IMG/VR virus record: IMGVR_UViG_3300037827_000697
Span: 1-33,691 of that record
Direction: 5' to 3' (one strand)
Length of the DNA stretch: 33,691 bases
Source of the DNA: a virus
Shown here: in pieces, positions 17,487 through 25,916 of the stretch
Layout of the letters: each line of letters starts with the position of its first letter
Position numbering within the stretch: the first letter of the stretch is position 1
Made by a program: the position numbers and the translations under genes
Notes under the pieces: model-generated
Told to the model about the DNA's origin: nothing
Seen by the model: the letters and a program-made list of their open reading frames with translations, nothing else
The model's database searches: none

Positions 17487-18056
17487 CTATACAAAAGTGA
17501 TTCGATCAAAGTCATTGTACGGTGTAGACTGTACTGACCTCTCCATATCATTTTCAAGTATAGCTTTCGTACGCGCTTTCTCATATTCCTTTTCTAAATA
17601 AGCCGCGAACTGGATGTTATTTGTGAGTGCTGGTGCTGCTTTACAGGCAGCATAAAGTACTATTTGGCGTGCAACGAGCGGTGGCCAAAATTCAAAGGGT
17701 ATATCATTGGCGATATAGTAATATTGAACGGGTAATGTATTGGCCAGAAGCATCCCATCAACGATGGCATACAAAGGCCATTGAGCACCCGTGGTTGCCC
17801 ATTTATAAAACTTTCCATAGTTGCCAGGTAGCTGATAACTGTAAACATAATCAGGTGAAAAATTTGTAGTTTCAGGTGATGAATTGTCGATATAGACAAT
17901 TGCAAAATTCCAATTGTAGTCGAGCAATACTTCTTGATAAAGCTCAAGAATTTTATTTGCAACTACTTCAGCATCAGGACTATCGGTTATAGCTTCAACC
18001 GAAGGTCTACCCAATTCTGAAAGCGCACGATTCGTCAGGTCAAGTAATGATGGCAT
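17487..18056 (-). CDS. Tail tubular protein A-like (gatekeeper) protein
   Basis: The 189-residue protein contains LLDLTNRALSELGRPSVEAITD (residues 4-25 region), a hallmark start of T7 gp11-type tail tubular A / adaptor proteins, then VLLDYNWNFAIVY and YSYQLPGNYGKFYKW, and a helical end LVARQIVLYAACKAAPALT. These proteins bridge portal and nozzle. Start supported by GGAGGAG. It is the first tail gene after the terminator at 18068. Confidence 0.9.
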   Translation of the reverse strand: MPSLLDLTNRALSELGRPSVEAITDSPDAEVVANKILELYQEVLLDYNWNFAIVYIDNSSPETTNFSPDYVYSYQLPGNYGKFYKWATTGAQWPLYAIVDGMLLANTLPVQYYYIANDIPFEFWPPLVARQIVLYAACKAAPALTNNIQFAAYLEKEYEKARTKAILENDMERSVQSTPYNDFDRITFV

Positions 18057-18067
18057 TACTCCTCCGG

Positions 18068-18092
18068 AAAAAGAGGGGGCATTGCTGCCCCC
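18068..18092 (-). terminator. Intrinsic terminator between capsid and tail genes
   Basis: On the leftward strand GGGGGCA-GCAA-TGCCCCC is followed by TCTTTTT, a perfect 7-bp GC-rich hairpin with a T run. It lies between the head-fibre gene stop (18099) and the tail tubular A start (18056). A partial terminator here would give more capsid than tail transcript, as Tphi does after gene 10 in T7. Confidence 0.88.
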
Positions 18093-18098
18093 GACCTA

Positions 18099-19460
18099 TT
18101 AGATAACTACGAACCCAAAGATCAGCGTGCCATTGAGCGCTGTTCCAGCAACATTGTTGTTGTAAAGAGATAGCGTGGCACTTCCAGTTCCAGGAATTGC
18201 TCGTAACTCGATACCACGTGTCGTATTGGTTCCACCCATCAACATCAGCAACACGATAGAAGAGGTCGTGATACGTGAGTTGGTTAGAGTGAATGCATAC
18301 GCTGACGCTGCCGCTGTTGTTAGCGATTCAGTGGTGATTACACCAGCTTGATGGTTAACAGTAGCCGCACCCGCTGTACTGGTTGCGGTTCCTCGATCCA
18401 TCAAGACGGAGCCGGTTAACTGTCCACCCGCAAGCGGTAGGAAAGCATCAACTGGAGCACCTTCTGTTGCAGGCGTTGCATTGTAGGTTAAGGTTGATAC
18501 ACCGGGATCAGCACTGGCTAGAATAACCAGAGAGCCAGCCGCAGGTGTGACCTTGTAAATGCTCGCTGTATTTGCCTGTGTAGCAAAGTCTGCTGTCACA
18601 ATGCTTGTTGCAACAATCGTTGCATCAGTAATCGTGATCGTGGCGCTTCCGCCTGCGTTGCTATAAGTTGCTCCGTACAAGCCAGCCGTTGTCAATGCAG
18701 AGGAAGGCAACACAGCCTGATACTCGATAACTGATACACCAGGATTGGTATTGGCAACGACTGTGATCGTGCCAGCGCCAGCAATCGCTGTCAGTACATA
18801 AGCAGCATTAGCCTGTGATTGGAAGTTAACATTGACAGTCATCGCGGCTGTAATGTTTGCATTCGGGATCACAATTGTGGCCGATCCGCCAGCGTAGGAG
18901 TACTTGCCCGCAAACGCGCCAGCATTTTGCAATGCAGTTGACGGCAGTATTGAAATGTATTCGAGCACTGATACACCTGGATCCGTTGAGGAGACAACGA
19001 CTAGGCTACCATTTGCCGGAGCTACTGTTTCAACACGTGCTGAGTTTGCACTTGATTTCCAGCGAGCGATAACAACGCTATTCGCGCTGACTTCGCTATC
19101 TGTAATCGTAGTCGTTGCACTGCCACCGCCATTGCTATAATTGGCCGAGTGAACGCCCAACGCTGCAATAGTCGATTGCGGTACTGATAACTGAATCAAG
19201 TTCCAATTACCCGCAACAGGATCGTATTGCACAGAGAAACTTGCAAAAATTGAAGCTTCACCTGTATTCAAAGGAAATGTACTAGTATCGAGATAATTAA
19301 TATCGAACCTGTCATTAGCTTTGATCTTCTTGTTAATATCATTCAAATAACCCGCAGCCAAAATAGTGGCCAAGGCATCCGGCGTTGAACCAATGAAACG
19401 GGCAGGTGCAGTACCGACTTCACCTTCCGTGATTAACCCTAAAGTTGAAAAATTGGACAT
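18099..19460 (-). CDS. Head fibre / capsid decoration protein with three tandem repeats
   Basis: The 453-residue product starts at the ATG at 19460, nine bases after GGAGG. An earlier in-frame ATG at 19469 abuts the GGAGG and is unlikely. Residues 1-100 form an N-terminal domain (DRFDINYLDTSTFPLNTGEA at 50-69). Then come three repeats of roughly 77 residues (about 101-178, 179-258, 259-330), each with YSxxGGSATxxI, a QAN/SAN motif, DPGVS or NPGVS and ILPS/VLPS-like ends, probably Ig-like or beta-sandwich modules. A linker PLAGGQLTG (342-350) leads to a final beta domain. Its place right after the major capsid gene suggests a surface fibre or decoration protein. Confidence 0.75.
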   Translation of the reverse strand: MSNFSTLGLITEGEVGTAPARFIGSTPDALATILAAGYLNDINKKIKANDRFDINYLDTSTFPLNTGEASIFASFSVQYDPVAGNWNLIQLSVPQSTIAALGVHSANYSNGGGSATTTITDSEVSANSVVIARWKSSANSARVETVAPANGSLVVVSSTDPGVSVLEYISILPSTALQNAGAFAGKYSYAGGSATIVIPNANITAAMTVNVNFQSQANAAYVLTAIAGAGTITVVANTNPGVSVIEYQAVLPSSALTTAGLYGATYSNAGGSATITITDATIVATSIVTADFATQANTASIYKVTPAAGSLVILASADPGVSTLTYNATPATEGAPVDAFLPLAGGQLTGSVLMDRGTATSTAGAATVNHQAGVITTESLTTAAASAYAFTLTNSRITTSSIVLLMLMGGTNTTRGIELRAIPGTGSATLSLYNNNVAGTALNGTLIFGFVVI

Positions 19461-19481
19461 AACAGTCATCCTCCGTGATGA

Positions 19482-20363
19482 TTAGTTGTTTACGTATGGG
19501 TTATTAACTGTGATCAACGCGATACCGTTGCCCTGGATAACCTGAGCGCCGGAAGTCATCACTGTCAGCAATTCCCAACGATCGTTCTGTGGAACCCATG
19601 TAATACTGGTTTGCACATCACGGTTGAAAATCTGTACCATTGCTTCCTTGTTCACAACCGGTGTCAGATAAGTGTTTGTTGATCCGACAGTTGTGAAAGG
19701 AATCGTGTTGATACCATTGCTTCCGAGCGTTCTGATATCCACACCTAGATAAGACACTAACTGATTATCAACCAATGGGCGTCTGTCATTATAGAAGATG
19801 CTGACCACGCGTTCATCATTCAGCATGGATTGCTTTGTAATTGCAGCCATCCAGAGCGAGCACGCATGATTCATTACATCCACACCCTGATCCTCAAGGT
19901 AAGAAAGTGCTTGAGCCAGTTTGCCTTCGTTCATACCTGTGTTAACACCAACAGTGACAGGCACTGTGAAGATCGAAGAGAAGCCGCTATAGGTAAACAA
20001 TGAATTGATTTTGATGTAATCGCACATACGACCAGCCGCTTTCGCGTGCAATTTCGCATGATCAACAATTTTGTCATAAGCAAACAATGTCTTTTCACCA
20101 CCACCGATTACTGTCTTCAGCGCATAGTTAAAAGGCACAACCATTACGTTTGTCGGATTAACAGGTGTGACAGGGATATCAACAGGCGCATAGGTTTGCT
20201 GTTGCATTTCGATGATGTCTGACACAGGTACGTTTGTAGCGTCACCCGTTGTGCCATGACGTTCTTCGATGGTATTCATCAAGAACTGATTGTTCTGGAA
20301 TTTGATTGTGACTTCGGTATCGAATAGTTGCGATGCCGTGTTTAAATTGATCTGGTTAGTCAT
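19482..20363 (-). CDS. Major capsid protein
   Basis: The 293-residue protein lies directly after the scaffold gene and before the head-fibre gene. Features fit the HK97-type fold: an extended N-terminus (FQNNQFLMNTIEER), a helix with KIVDHAKLHAKAAGRMCDYIK, a helix near LAQALSYLEDQGVDV, and beta-rich C-terminal EAMVQIFNRDVQTSITWVP. It should form the procapsid around the scaffold. The ribosome binding site is CGGGAG. A 203-bp leader separates it from the scaffold gene. Identity rests on position, size and general pattern. Confidence 0.82.
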   Translation of the reverse strand: MTNQINLNTASQLFDTEVTIKFQNNQFLMNTIEERHGTTGDATNVPVSDIIEMQQQTYAPVDIPVTPVNPTNVMVVPFNYALKTVIGGGEKTLFAYDKIVDHAKLHAKAAGRMCDYIKINSLFTYSGFSSIFTVPVTVGVNTGMNEGKLAQALSYLEDQGVDVMNHACSLWMAAITKQSMLNDERVVSIFYNDRRPLVDNQLVSYLGVDIRTLGSNGINTIPFTTVGSTNTYLTPVVNKEAMVQIFNRDVQTSITWVPQNDRWELLTVMTSGAQVIQGNGIALITVNNPYVNN

Positions 20364-20566
20364 CCTGACTTCTCCCGATAGAGTTCAACAACGCCACGCA
20401 TCTGCGTGACAGTTTATTGAGCATCTATCAGGTTATGATCAGTGATGACCGGCTGATAATGTTCTTTGATCGTTAACTCATGGTTATCGCTTTCGCGGGC
20501 ATGTGGTTAAGATGTCTTCATGTTACAACTAAGAGGCCAAACCCGTCAACTGAATGGCCAAACTTA
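20364..20566 (-). promoter_or_regulatory. Leader of major capsid gene with hairpin and possible promoter
   Basis: No gene lies in these 203 bases, the widest gap in the virion operon. On the leftward strand TTGACG, an 18-base spacer and TAACAT (20549 to 20520) form a moderate sigma70-type promoter. CACGCA-GA-TGCGTG (20395-20408) can form a hairpin, with a stem of up to six pairs though the two-base loop is tight, 32 bases before the ATG; such 5' hairpins often stabilise capsid mRNA. A dedicated promoter plus the terminator at 18068 would make a capsid-rich transcript. Promoter is a candidate only. Confidence 0.4.
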
Positions 20567-21202
20567 TCAACTAGCTTGCTGTTGCGCACCGCGAGCATTC
20601 AAAAGATTCAGATAAGCTTCTCTCTTCTTCATATTATGTGGATCTTTTTCCTTAGCCACATAAGCCTTGTCTACATCTTCCTGAGTCACATTGTAATTCG
20701 GTGCAGCAGGACGATTCATGCCTGGAATATTATTGTTCAATAATTGGGTGCGATGATTGAGCGCGGCTGTCCGTGCATCTTTGTTGACAATGAAAGTGTT
20801 TAGCATGTTATCCTGTAATTCTTTAGGATAATTTTTGCTCACATAATCGGACAATATATTCAGCGTTTGTTCACCCACTTCCTTTTTCATTGTCTCAAAT
20901 GAGGCTTTATGTTTATCTAATCTTGCTTTATCTGATCGCACAAATTTTTCATATTGCGCTTGAGTCATCCCCGCTTCTTTAGCTCGTGCCTGAATATCAG
21001 CCAATCGATTCGTATCAAGGTCTGTTATATCACTTGGATTCAAATAAGTTTCAGGAGTTTTAGTCACTTCTTCCAATTGCTTTTTAAGTGTTTCATTTTC
21101 CTGAAAAGTAGGAAGTGAATTTTTATAGCCTGCTTCAAGTTCTTCAACTGTTCTAAATTTTCCAGCGTAGAGTTTTTCTTCCTGATTAAGCTGTTCCGTC
21201 AT
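20567..21202 (-). CDS. Capsid scaffolding protein
   Basis: The 211-residue acidic protein is almost entirely charged helix. The start MTEQLNQEEKLYAGKFRTVEELEAGY carries the AGKF.TVEELE.GY motif common in podovirus scaffold proteins, and the C-terminus is basic (KKREAYLNLLNARGAQQQAS), as expected for capsid-binding tails. It sits between the portal-side genes and the major capsid gene and overlaps the upstream gene by 17 bases. It should template procapsid assembly and leave the mature virion. Confidence 0.85.
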   Translation of the reverse strand: MTEQLNQEEKLYAGKFRTVEELEAGYKNSLPTFQENETLKKQLEEVTKTPETYLNPSDITDLDTNRLADIQARAKEAGMTQAQYEKFVRSDKARLDKHKASFETMKKEVGEQTLNILSDYVSKNYPKELQDNMLNTFIVNKDARTAALNHRTQLLNNNIPGMNRPAAPNYNVTQEDVDKAYVAKEKDPHNMKKREAYLNLLNARGAQQQAS

Positions 21203-21449
21203 TATTCATTTCCTTAATGTGATGCTCCACTTTTAAAATCGTTCTCATAACATCCCTGAAATAAGAACGCCTCCCATCATAAAACGCAAAGCCGACGCCC
21301 GTGAACTCCCTGTTCAACGGTTCATCCATGAACATTTCCTGCATAGCCTTGTCTCGAACCTTGCGTCCTAACTCATTTACCTGATAGAGGTTGTATAAGT
21401 CATACTCTTCAGGTGAAATTCTTTTCGCTTTTAATAACTCATCAATCAT
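21186..21449 (-). CDS. Small head-gene protein (Bbp19-like candidate)
   Basis: The 87-residue product contains FTGVGFAFYDGRRSYFRDVMRTILK, similar to the FxxxxGRR...L pattern of the Bbp19 family seen between portal and scaffold genes in Bordetella phage BPP-1-like podoviruses. Helical N-terminus (DELLKAKRISPEEYDLYNLY). The start ATG at 21449 overlaps the portal stop region. Role unknown; position suggests a head assembly factor. Confidence 0.65.
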   Translation of the reverse strand: MIDELLKAKRISPEEYDLYNLYQVNELGRKVRDKAMQEMFMDEPLNREFTGVGFAFYDGRRSYFRDVMRTILKVEHHIKEMNNDGTA

Positions 21450-23041
21450 TAAATTGTGACCCCCTGATTTTCAGGGAACTTGACCTGGCCTGCTGTAGTG
21501 GAGGGTCTAGGCAATTGACCCTGCTGTGCTTGCGCTTGTTGTGCTTGACCTATTTGTTTTAAGAATTGTCTTATCTCATCATCGGATGAAAATAATTTAC
21601 GCGGCAAATTCAATTTATCAGTGAGGAATTTCTGCGCTTCAGAAATATTGACTGTCGCCATAGCAGCACCCTGACCAAAAAATTGTTGTTTGATTTGCAA
21701 ATTACTAATGAAATGGTTAAGGTCACTTTGATTTTGCAAATCATACAGAGGTGAGACATAATCAAATTTTAATTTACGCGTAGAAAATCCCGGTATCGAT
21801 TGTCGTTTTTTAACAAGCAAGCCACGTTCATTCAGGATTTTTGCAGCTACATCAAATATTTGTTTAGGTAATTCATTAATCAAACGACTGATATCCGTCG
21901 CACTGGTTCGTTGCGCACGGTTTTCACGTATTGAAATTTCAGTAGCTGATTTTACAGGTGCTTGAATTTCACCTAATGGATCAACCTGAAATCCTTTTTG
22001 AATGGCATCCTGCATATGCATGATGTGTTGCAAAACATCCGGATGGGTTGGCATTTCCAAAGGTTCGAGTGGGTTCCGTCCCTGTGGGTTACGCGCAATC
22101 ATTGCGCCTGACCATTGTCGGACGGAGTAGGGGTTAAAATAGGTTCCAGCATCATAAAACATAGGAGGGTTGGCTTTAAATGCCATATTTTGACGGCTAT
22201 ATTGAGTCACCAGATTCAAATCTTTAATCGTCGGTAACATGTCAGTGCCAACACCTCTTCCCTCTGCTTCACCCGGTCTTACTCGATCGCGATAAACTAT
22301 TATTTGTGGATAGGTGCTTTCTCTTGAAAAAAGCAACGCCAAGGGATCATCATCCATCACAGCGTAGATAAAAAAGCTATCATCACTATATTTAATTTGG
22401 CCAAAGTTAACTGTAAATACTTCGTTCGGTTCCTGTTTTAATGTTTCACGCATCATCCCGGCATACCCAGGATAAATTTCGAGTATCGATCTTGCAGTCA
22501 TTTTTTGCGCGAACCAGCACGTGTTAATCACGTCATCAGTAGAATACTCAATATAGAGAGCAACAGCAGGGATACTACGGTAATAAAGCGGTATCTCATC
22601 AGATTGACTTTCAACCCAAATAGCGCCAGTCCCTCCAACCAAATCCAGATTAGAACTACTGACAACGCGAGAAAGATTAGATTCGTTGAGATAAAAAAAG
22701 ATTCGTTCATTGATTTCGTCCATGAGAATTTGTATATCGCCATTTTCTACCACTTCCTTGGCGTATAAATGTTTATCGAGTACTAGCTTGCCCCACACTC
22801 GATCTTTTGGTAACAGTAAGCCATGCAAATCATTAGCTCTTTGATAAGCAGCCAACATCGCTGTGTTGTCCCAGATTTGCTGGGTAACTGGCTTCCCATC
22901 ATCGCGATAATTAAATTTGACGTTAAATGCGTCTCTGTCAGGAATGACGTAGAAATACAATTCCTTGTATAAGGCGAGCCAACGATCCTTGTATTGCCGT
23001 GCTTCCCAGAAACGGGCAGCCAGCTTTTCCAAATCTTCCAT
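21449..23041 (-). CDS. Portal (head-tail connector) protein
   Basis: The 530-residue protein matches the T7 gp8-type portal pattern: N-terminal LAARFWEARQYKDRWLALYKELYFYVIPDRD, NTAMLAAYQRANDLHGLLLPKD, VESQSDEIPLYYRSIP, DLNLVTQYSRQNMAFKANPP, EISIRENRAQRTSATDISRL and a Gln-rich tail (GQAQQAQAQQG). Twelve copies would form the ring through which DNA passes, docking terminase inside packaging and tail tubular A afterwards. It precedes the scaffold and capsid genes as in T7. Start preceded by AAGGAT at a good distance. Confidence 0.9.
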   Translation of the reverse strand: MEDLEKLAARFWEARQYKDRWLALYKELYFYVIPDRDAFNVKFNYRDDGKPVTQQIWDNTAMLAAYQRANDLHGLLLPKDRVWGKLVLDKHLYAKEVVENGDIQILMDEINERIFFYLNESNLSRVVSSSNLDLVGGTGAIWVESQSDEIPLYYRSIPAVALYIEYSTDDVINTCWFAQKMTARSILEIYPGYAGMMRETLKQEPNEVFTVNFGQIKYSDDSFFIYAVMDDDPLALLFSRESTYPQIIVYRDRVRPGEAEGRGVGTDMLPTIKDLNLVTQYSRQNMAFKANPPMFYDAGTYFNPYSVRQWSGAMIARNPQGRNPLEPLEMPTHPDVLQHIMHMQDAIQKGFQVDPLGEIQAPVKSATEISIRENRAQRTSATDISRLINELPKQIFDVAAKILNERGLLVKKRQSIPGFSTRKLKFDYVSPLYDLQNQSDLNHFISNLQIKQQFFGQGAAMATVNISEAQKFLTDKLNLPRKLFSSDDEIRQFLKQIGQAQQAQAQQGQLPRPSTTAGQVKFPENQGVTI

Positions 23042-23066
23042 GAATTGCCATCCTTAGCAATTGCAA

Positions 23067-23327
23067 TTAATAAAGCCTGCCATTCCATGTGGGAATTGAG
23101 CCGCCAGCTGCTCCGGGTCTCGAAATAGGTGCGCGCTGATTGCGATCAGGCACCCAACTCTGGCTTCCTTGGCCTTTAATAATATCCAGTCGGGTTTTAT
23201 ATAAGCTCTGTTTCTTTTGATCCAGCTCCTGCTGGTTCATTTCCATCTGTTGTGTAGCTAACTCATTTGCTTCATTCTGAGCACTATTATTAAAATCGTC
23301 ATCATCGTCATTACTGAAAAATCCCAT
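23067..23327 (-). CDS. Small acidic/Gln-rich protein before portal
   Basis: The 86-residue product starts MGFFSNDDDDDFNNS, then a short coil (NEANELATQQMEMNQQELDQK) and a basic Gly/Pro end RAPISRPGAAGGSIP. Small proteins of this character often precede portal genes; a role in head assembly is possible but unproven. Strong binding site GGAGGCGCAAGC. It overlaps the preceding gene by 17 bases. Confidence 0.7.
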   Translation of the reverse strand: MGFFSNDDDDDFNNSAQNEANELATQQMEMNQQELDQKKQSLYKTRLDIIKGQGSQSWVPDRNQRAPISRPGAAGGSIPTWNGRLY

Positions 23328-23754
23328 GCTTGCGCCTCCAATGGCTCAACACTTCATAGTTCCGTCTACGTCTATACTTTAGCAACTTCTTATACAATTG
23401 GACAGGGTTAAAGGTGAAACCGATATCAACCCCGGATGCATACCGGCATACTTCATTGCATGATCTGACCCACCATGGTTTCCAACGTGTCTTTGCTCTT
23501 TTGGGAACATTAACTGCAACTATAGCTGATACTTCCTTGACCACTTTCAAATGTCGCAACAATGCTGAGCCATCATTACAATGAACTCTTCGAGTCAATA
23601 AACCTGTTCTATCAAAATCTATACTGATCCAATCGCGACCGTCAAAAGTGATAATATTACAATGTTTAAATTCTGCACTAAAAGATAGACGAGATTGGAT
23701 GCCTGAAGATTGATTGTAAAAAATAAATACCGCAATTAAGTCTGTTTTATTCAT
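23311..23754 (-). CDS. Conserved-looking hypothetical phage protein
   Basis: The 147-residue product is read from the ATG at 23754, which overlaps the previous stop as TAATG; a more upstream ATG at 23763 would lie inside that gene. The C-terminal half is basic and compact: KRAKTRWKPWWVRSCNEVCRY, GVDIGFTFNPVQLYKKLL, NYEVLSHWRRK. This block looks like a conserved phage family of unknown function near head genes. No enzymatic motif is clear. Confidence 0.7.
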   Translation of the reverse strand: MNKTDLIAVFIFYNQSSGIQSRLSFSAEFKHCNIITFDGRDWISIDFDRTGLLTRRVHCNDGSALLRHLKVVKEVSAIVAVNVPKRAKTRWKPWWVRSCNEVCRYASGVDIGFTFNPVQLYKKLLKYRRRRNYEVLSHWRRKHGIFQ

Positions 23755-23987
23755 TAGCACCATACCGCATCAAGATAATAATCAATATCTCTGTATATGG
23801 ATTGAATTAATCGAAATACTTTTTCAAAGGATTCAATCTCAAAATAAATCATATATTCAGTAATCTTGTTTTCACGATAATCTATCCAAAATTCATATCG
23901 GTCTGACATTACATTCCACCAAATTTGTAGACCTTCAAAATGACTTTTTAGGGATGCAATAGCAGATTCACGATAATATGTAGCCAT
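23754..23987 (-). CDS. Hypothetical protein, 77 residues
   Basis: The product is rich in aromatic and acidic residues (WWNVMSDRYEFWIDYREN, FEIESFEKVFRLIQSIYRD). It is coupled to both neighbours through TAATG overlaps (start 23987, stop 23754-23756), which supports it as real. No family recognised. Confidence 0.7.
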   Translation of the reverse strand: MATYYRESAIASLKSHFEGLQIWWNVMSDRYEFWIDYRENKITEYMIYFEIESFEKVFRLIQSIYRDIDYYLDAVWC

Positions 23988-24241
23988 TACAAATATTGCG
24001 CCAGTGCTTTTTGAACCTTGTTCATGACTTCAGTGAATTGAAGGCCGGTAACTGTGATCTGGTCGCGCATGATGTCGCGAATAACTGTGTTCATTTCGCC
24101 AGAGCGTTCATTGATGGTTGCGTCATTTAAGACGTGAATAAAGTTATTGATATCATCCATTACATCATCACAAACTTTTTTCATTTTCTTTTCGACTGAA
24201 ACGATTGCATCACAACTAATTCGACTGAAATTGTATTCCAT
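23987..24241 (-). CDS. Hypothetical helical protein, 84 residues
   Basis: The helical pattern VEKKMKKVCDDVMDDINNFIHVLN and MRDQITVTGLQFTEVMNKVQKAL suggests a coiled or helix-bundle protein. Start at 24241 has GGAG eight bases upstream; its stop overlaps the next ATG (TAATG). Role unknown. Confidence 0.7.
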   Translation of the reverse strand: MEYNFSRISCDAIVSVEKKMKKVCDDVMDDINNFIHVLNDATINERSGEMNTVIRDIMRDQITVTGLQFTEVMNKVQKALAQYL

Positions 24242-24272
24242 TACAATTTTCTCCGTGGTTAATTAAATTCTT

Positions 24273-24716
24273 TTAATGAGTATCATGACCTCTATAATGA
24301 GAAGATACATTTTCTTTTTTTAATTTAAGCTTTTTTTCAAGAGCTAAAACATATTCTTCATATATGCAAATATCTTCAATTCCGATTTTCAAGATGCCAG
24401 TAGATGTGCTTCCAACTGCAAAGAGAGTGCATTCATGCTCAACTAAAATATCTAATACTTCATCATTATTTTTTTTCCATCTTTTGGATAAATCTTTTAC
24501 ATAATAATATCTTCGATTATCTGCTCTTTCACATTTAGAAAAATCTAAAGCTTCACCATTGGATAATTTTTTAAAAGCTTGTTGTGAAACAGGAATAATA
24601 GCACCTGTTTTTTTATGTTCCATATAAGATGTTAACTCATTATTTATAACACCTTTACTAATGCACTTCTGTTCATTTTTTTTAAACTTAGTAAGCTTGG
24701 TAAATTGATTTTTCAT
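24273..24716 (-). CDS. Putative excisionase/MerR-like winged-helix protein
   Basis: The 147-residue product is more AT-rich than its neighbours, with many Lys codons. Residues about 69-130 follow a wHTH pattern often seen in small DNA-binding proteins: YYVKDLSKRWKKNNDEVLDILVEHE, a wing-like GSTSTGILKIGIEDICIYEEYVLALEKK. N-terminal 60 residues are basic. Its start overlaps the previous stop (ATGA at 24713-24716). Likely a DNA-binding accessory or regulatory gene; the composition hints at recent gain. Confidence in the fold is moderate. Confidence 0.55.
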   Translation of the reverse strand: MKNQFTKLTKFKKNEQKCISKGVINNELTSYMEHKKTGAIIPVSQQAFKKLSNGEALDFSKCERADNRRYYYVKDLSKRWKKNNDEVLDILVEHECTLFAVGSTSTGILKIGIEDICIYEEYVLALEKKLKLKKENVSSHYRGHDTH

Positions 24717-24994
24717 TGAATCAAACCTCTCTGTATCATTTCGTCAATATCAAGTACAACCTGTTTATGCTCAATGTGTAGATTCTTATAGCTGAACAAC
24801 ATCGCATCAAGCTTGCAGTCGCATTCAAGGTTATAGGTTTCGCCTTGATACTTGAACTCACCTTTATAAGTCCACCAGCGATCACGCTCTTTTCGGAGCA
24901 TCTGATCGTGCAGATAACTAATGATTTCCTTTTTGAGCTGACACATTTCTGAAGTACGCTCAAATTTCATTTTGTCATCGGAGGTAAAAATCAT
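24713..24994 (-). CDS. Hypothetical protein, 93 residues
   Basis: Charged product with two Cys (LECDCKLDAML) and RWWTYKGEFKYQGETYNL. Its start overlaps the previous stop as ATGA; a later ATG at 24970 follows GGAGG and could be used instead, giving 85 residues. No family recognised. Confidence 0.65.
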   Translation of the reverse strand: MIFTSDDKMKFERTSEMCQLKKEIISYLHDQMLRKERDRWWTYKGEFKYQGETYNLECDCKLDAMLFSYKNLHIEHKQVVLDIDEMIQRGLIQ

Positions 24995-25722
24995 TTTGAA
25001 TAATCCTTCTGTGCTTCAACCCATTGGCGTATTTGATTTGAACAACAACAATATTTTAACTTGTATTTAAGCCTATCATTTTCGGTCACTAAAACATGTC
25101 TATTGCTTTTTAATGTCTTTATTTCGAATTCTCTTTCAAGTCTCTCAATGTGGTCTTCATGTTGATTGATAAGCTCATTCTTTTCACGCAACTTACCTTC
25201 AAGATGCTTGCGCGATGGGTGATGGATTTTGATGTCGCCCATATGTTTTACGTGAACTTGATCTTCTTCAAAGGGGTAAGATTGTGTATGCAACATATAA
25301 CGCTCGCCTTCCTTTTTTATTTTAGAATATAAAGAACGATTTAACATCCCATCCATATCATCAATACGTCTTTGAAGTGTATTAATCATCACCTCACAAC
25401 CAGTCTGCCATGCTTCACGCGCCTCACGGTCTGAGTAAAGCAACTTGACATCAGTGTAGGTAGATAATTCTTCTTTAAGTTTATTAAATTTCACGCATAA
25501 AATATTATACAAATCGGCTTGACAATTGGCTACATGATCCGTTCCTTGCAATTTCTTATCAAGGTTTTTAATTCTTCGTTCGTAGTCATTTTGAATTTCA
25601 GACAACGCCAGATTAAAATCTTTCTTAAGATCTGCGATTAATGCGCAGTTATGATCGTCTGGATGTTGTAATTTCACTGATACACGGAAATTACAGCCAC
25701 CACAAATAATTGTTTCGCTCAT
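24991..25722 (-). CDS. Zinc-finger-like coiled-coil protein
   Basis: The 243-residue product starts with CGGC (residues 7-10) and HPDDHNC (20-26), which could bind zinc. The middle and C-terminal parts are long heptad-like helices (ADLKKDFNLALSEIQNDYE; EKNELINQHEDHIERLEREFE) ending in a CCC cluster (KYCCCSNQIRQW). Coiled coil plus a metal site suggests a structural or scaffold-like adaptor. Start overlaps the previous gene (ATGA) and has AAGAGG upstream. Family not recognised. Confidence 0.65.
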   Translation of the reverse strand: MSETIICGGCNFRVSVKLQHPDDHNCALIADLKKDFNLALSEIQNDYERRIKNLDKKLQGTDHVANCQADLYNILCVKFNKLKEELSTYTDVKLLYSDREAREAWQTGCEVMINTLQRRIDDMDGMLNRSLYSKIKKEGERYMLHTQSYPFEEDQVHVKHMGDIKIHHPSRKHLEGKLREKNELINQHEDHIERLEREFEIKTLKSNRHVLVTENDRLKYKLKYCCCSNQIRQWVEAQKDYSK

Positions 25723-25916
25723 GGATAAAACCTCTTGTTATCATCAATTGCATTATCGATAAATTGTTTGACCTTGTTTACTCGGCCACGCCTCATCATA
25801 TCCAATGGCGAAATCATGCCGAAAGCCGGGTTAGGTGTTTTAAACCATTCCCAGCTTTTAGCGGTGTCGCCATTAAAGAAGCCTTTGATCTTATCAAAAT
25901 AGCCTTGTGGAATCAT
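25719..25916 (-). CDS. Small protein resembling the MbcA/ParS/Xre toxin-binding domain
   Basis: The 65-residue product contains SWEWFKTPNPAFGMISPLDMMRRGRVNKVKQFIDNAI, close to the W..tPNpaf.g.sPld....G....V...l pattern of the DUF2384/MbcA-ParS-Xre antitoxin C-terminal domain. No upstream HTH and no toxin gene lies nearby, so a complete toxin-antitoxin pair is not present. It could be a stand-alone decoy that blocks a host toxin, or an unrelated small phage protein. ATGA overlaps at both ends. Confidence 0.5.
   Translation of the reverse strand: MIPQGYFDKIKGFFNGDTAKSWEWFKTPNPAFGMISPLDMMRRGRVNKVKQFIDNAIDDNKRFYP

Noticed and set aside
25719-25916. Complete toxin-antitoxin pair
   Set aside because: Neighbouring genes carry no RES-type or other toxin motif; only a solitary antitoxin-like domain is possible.
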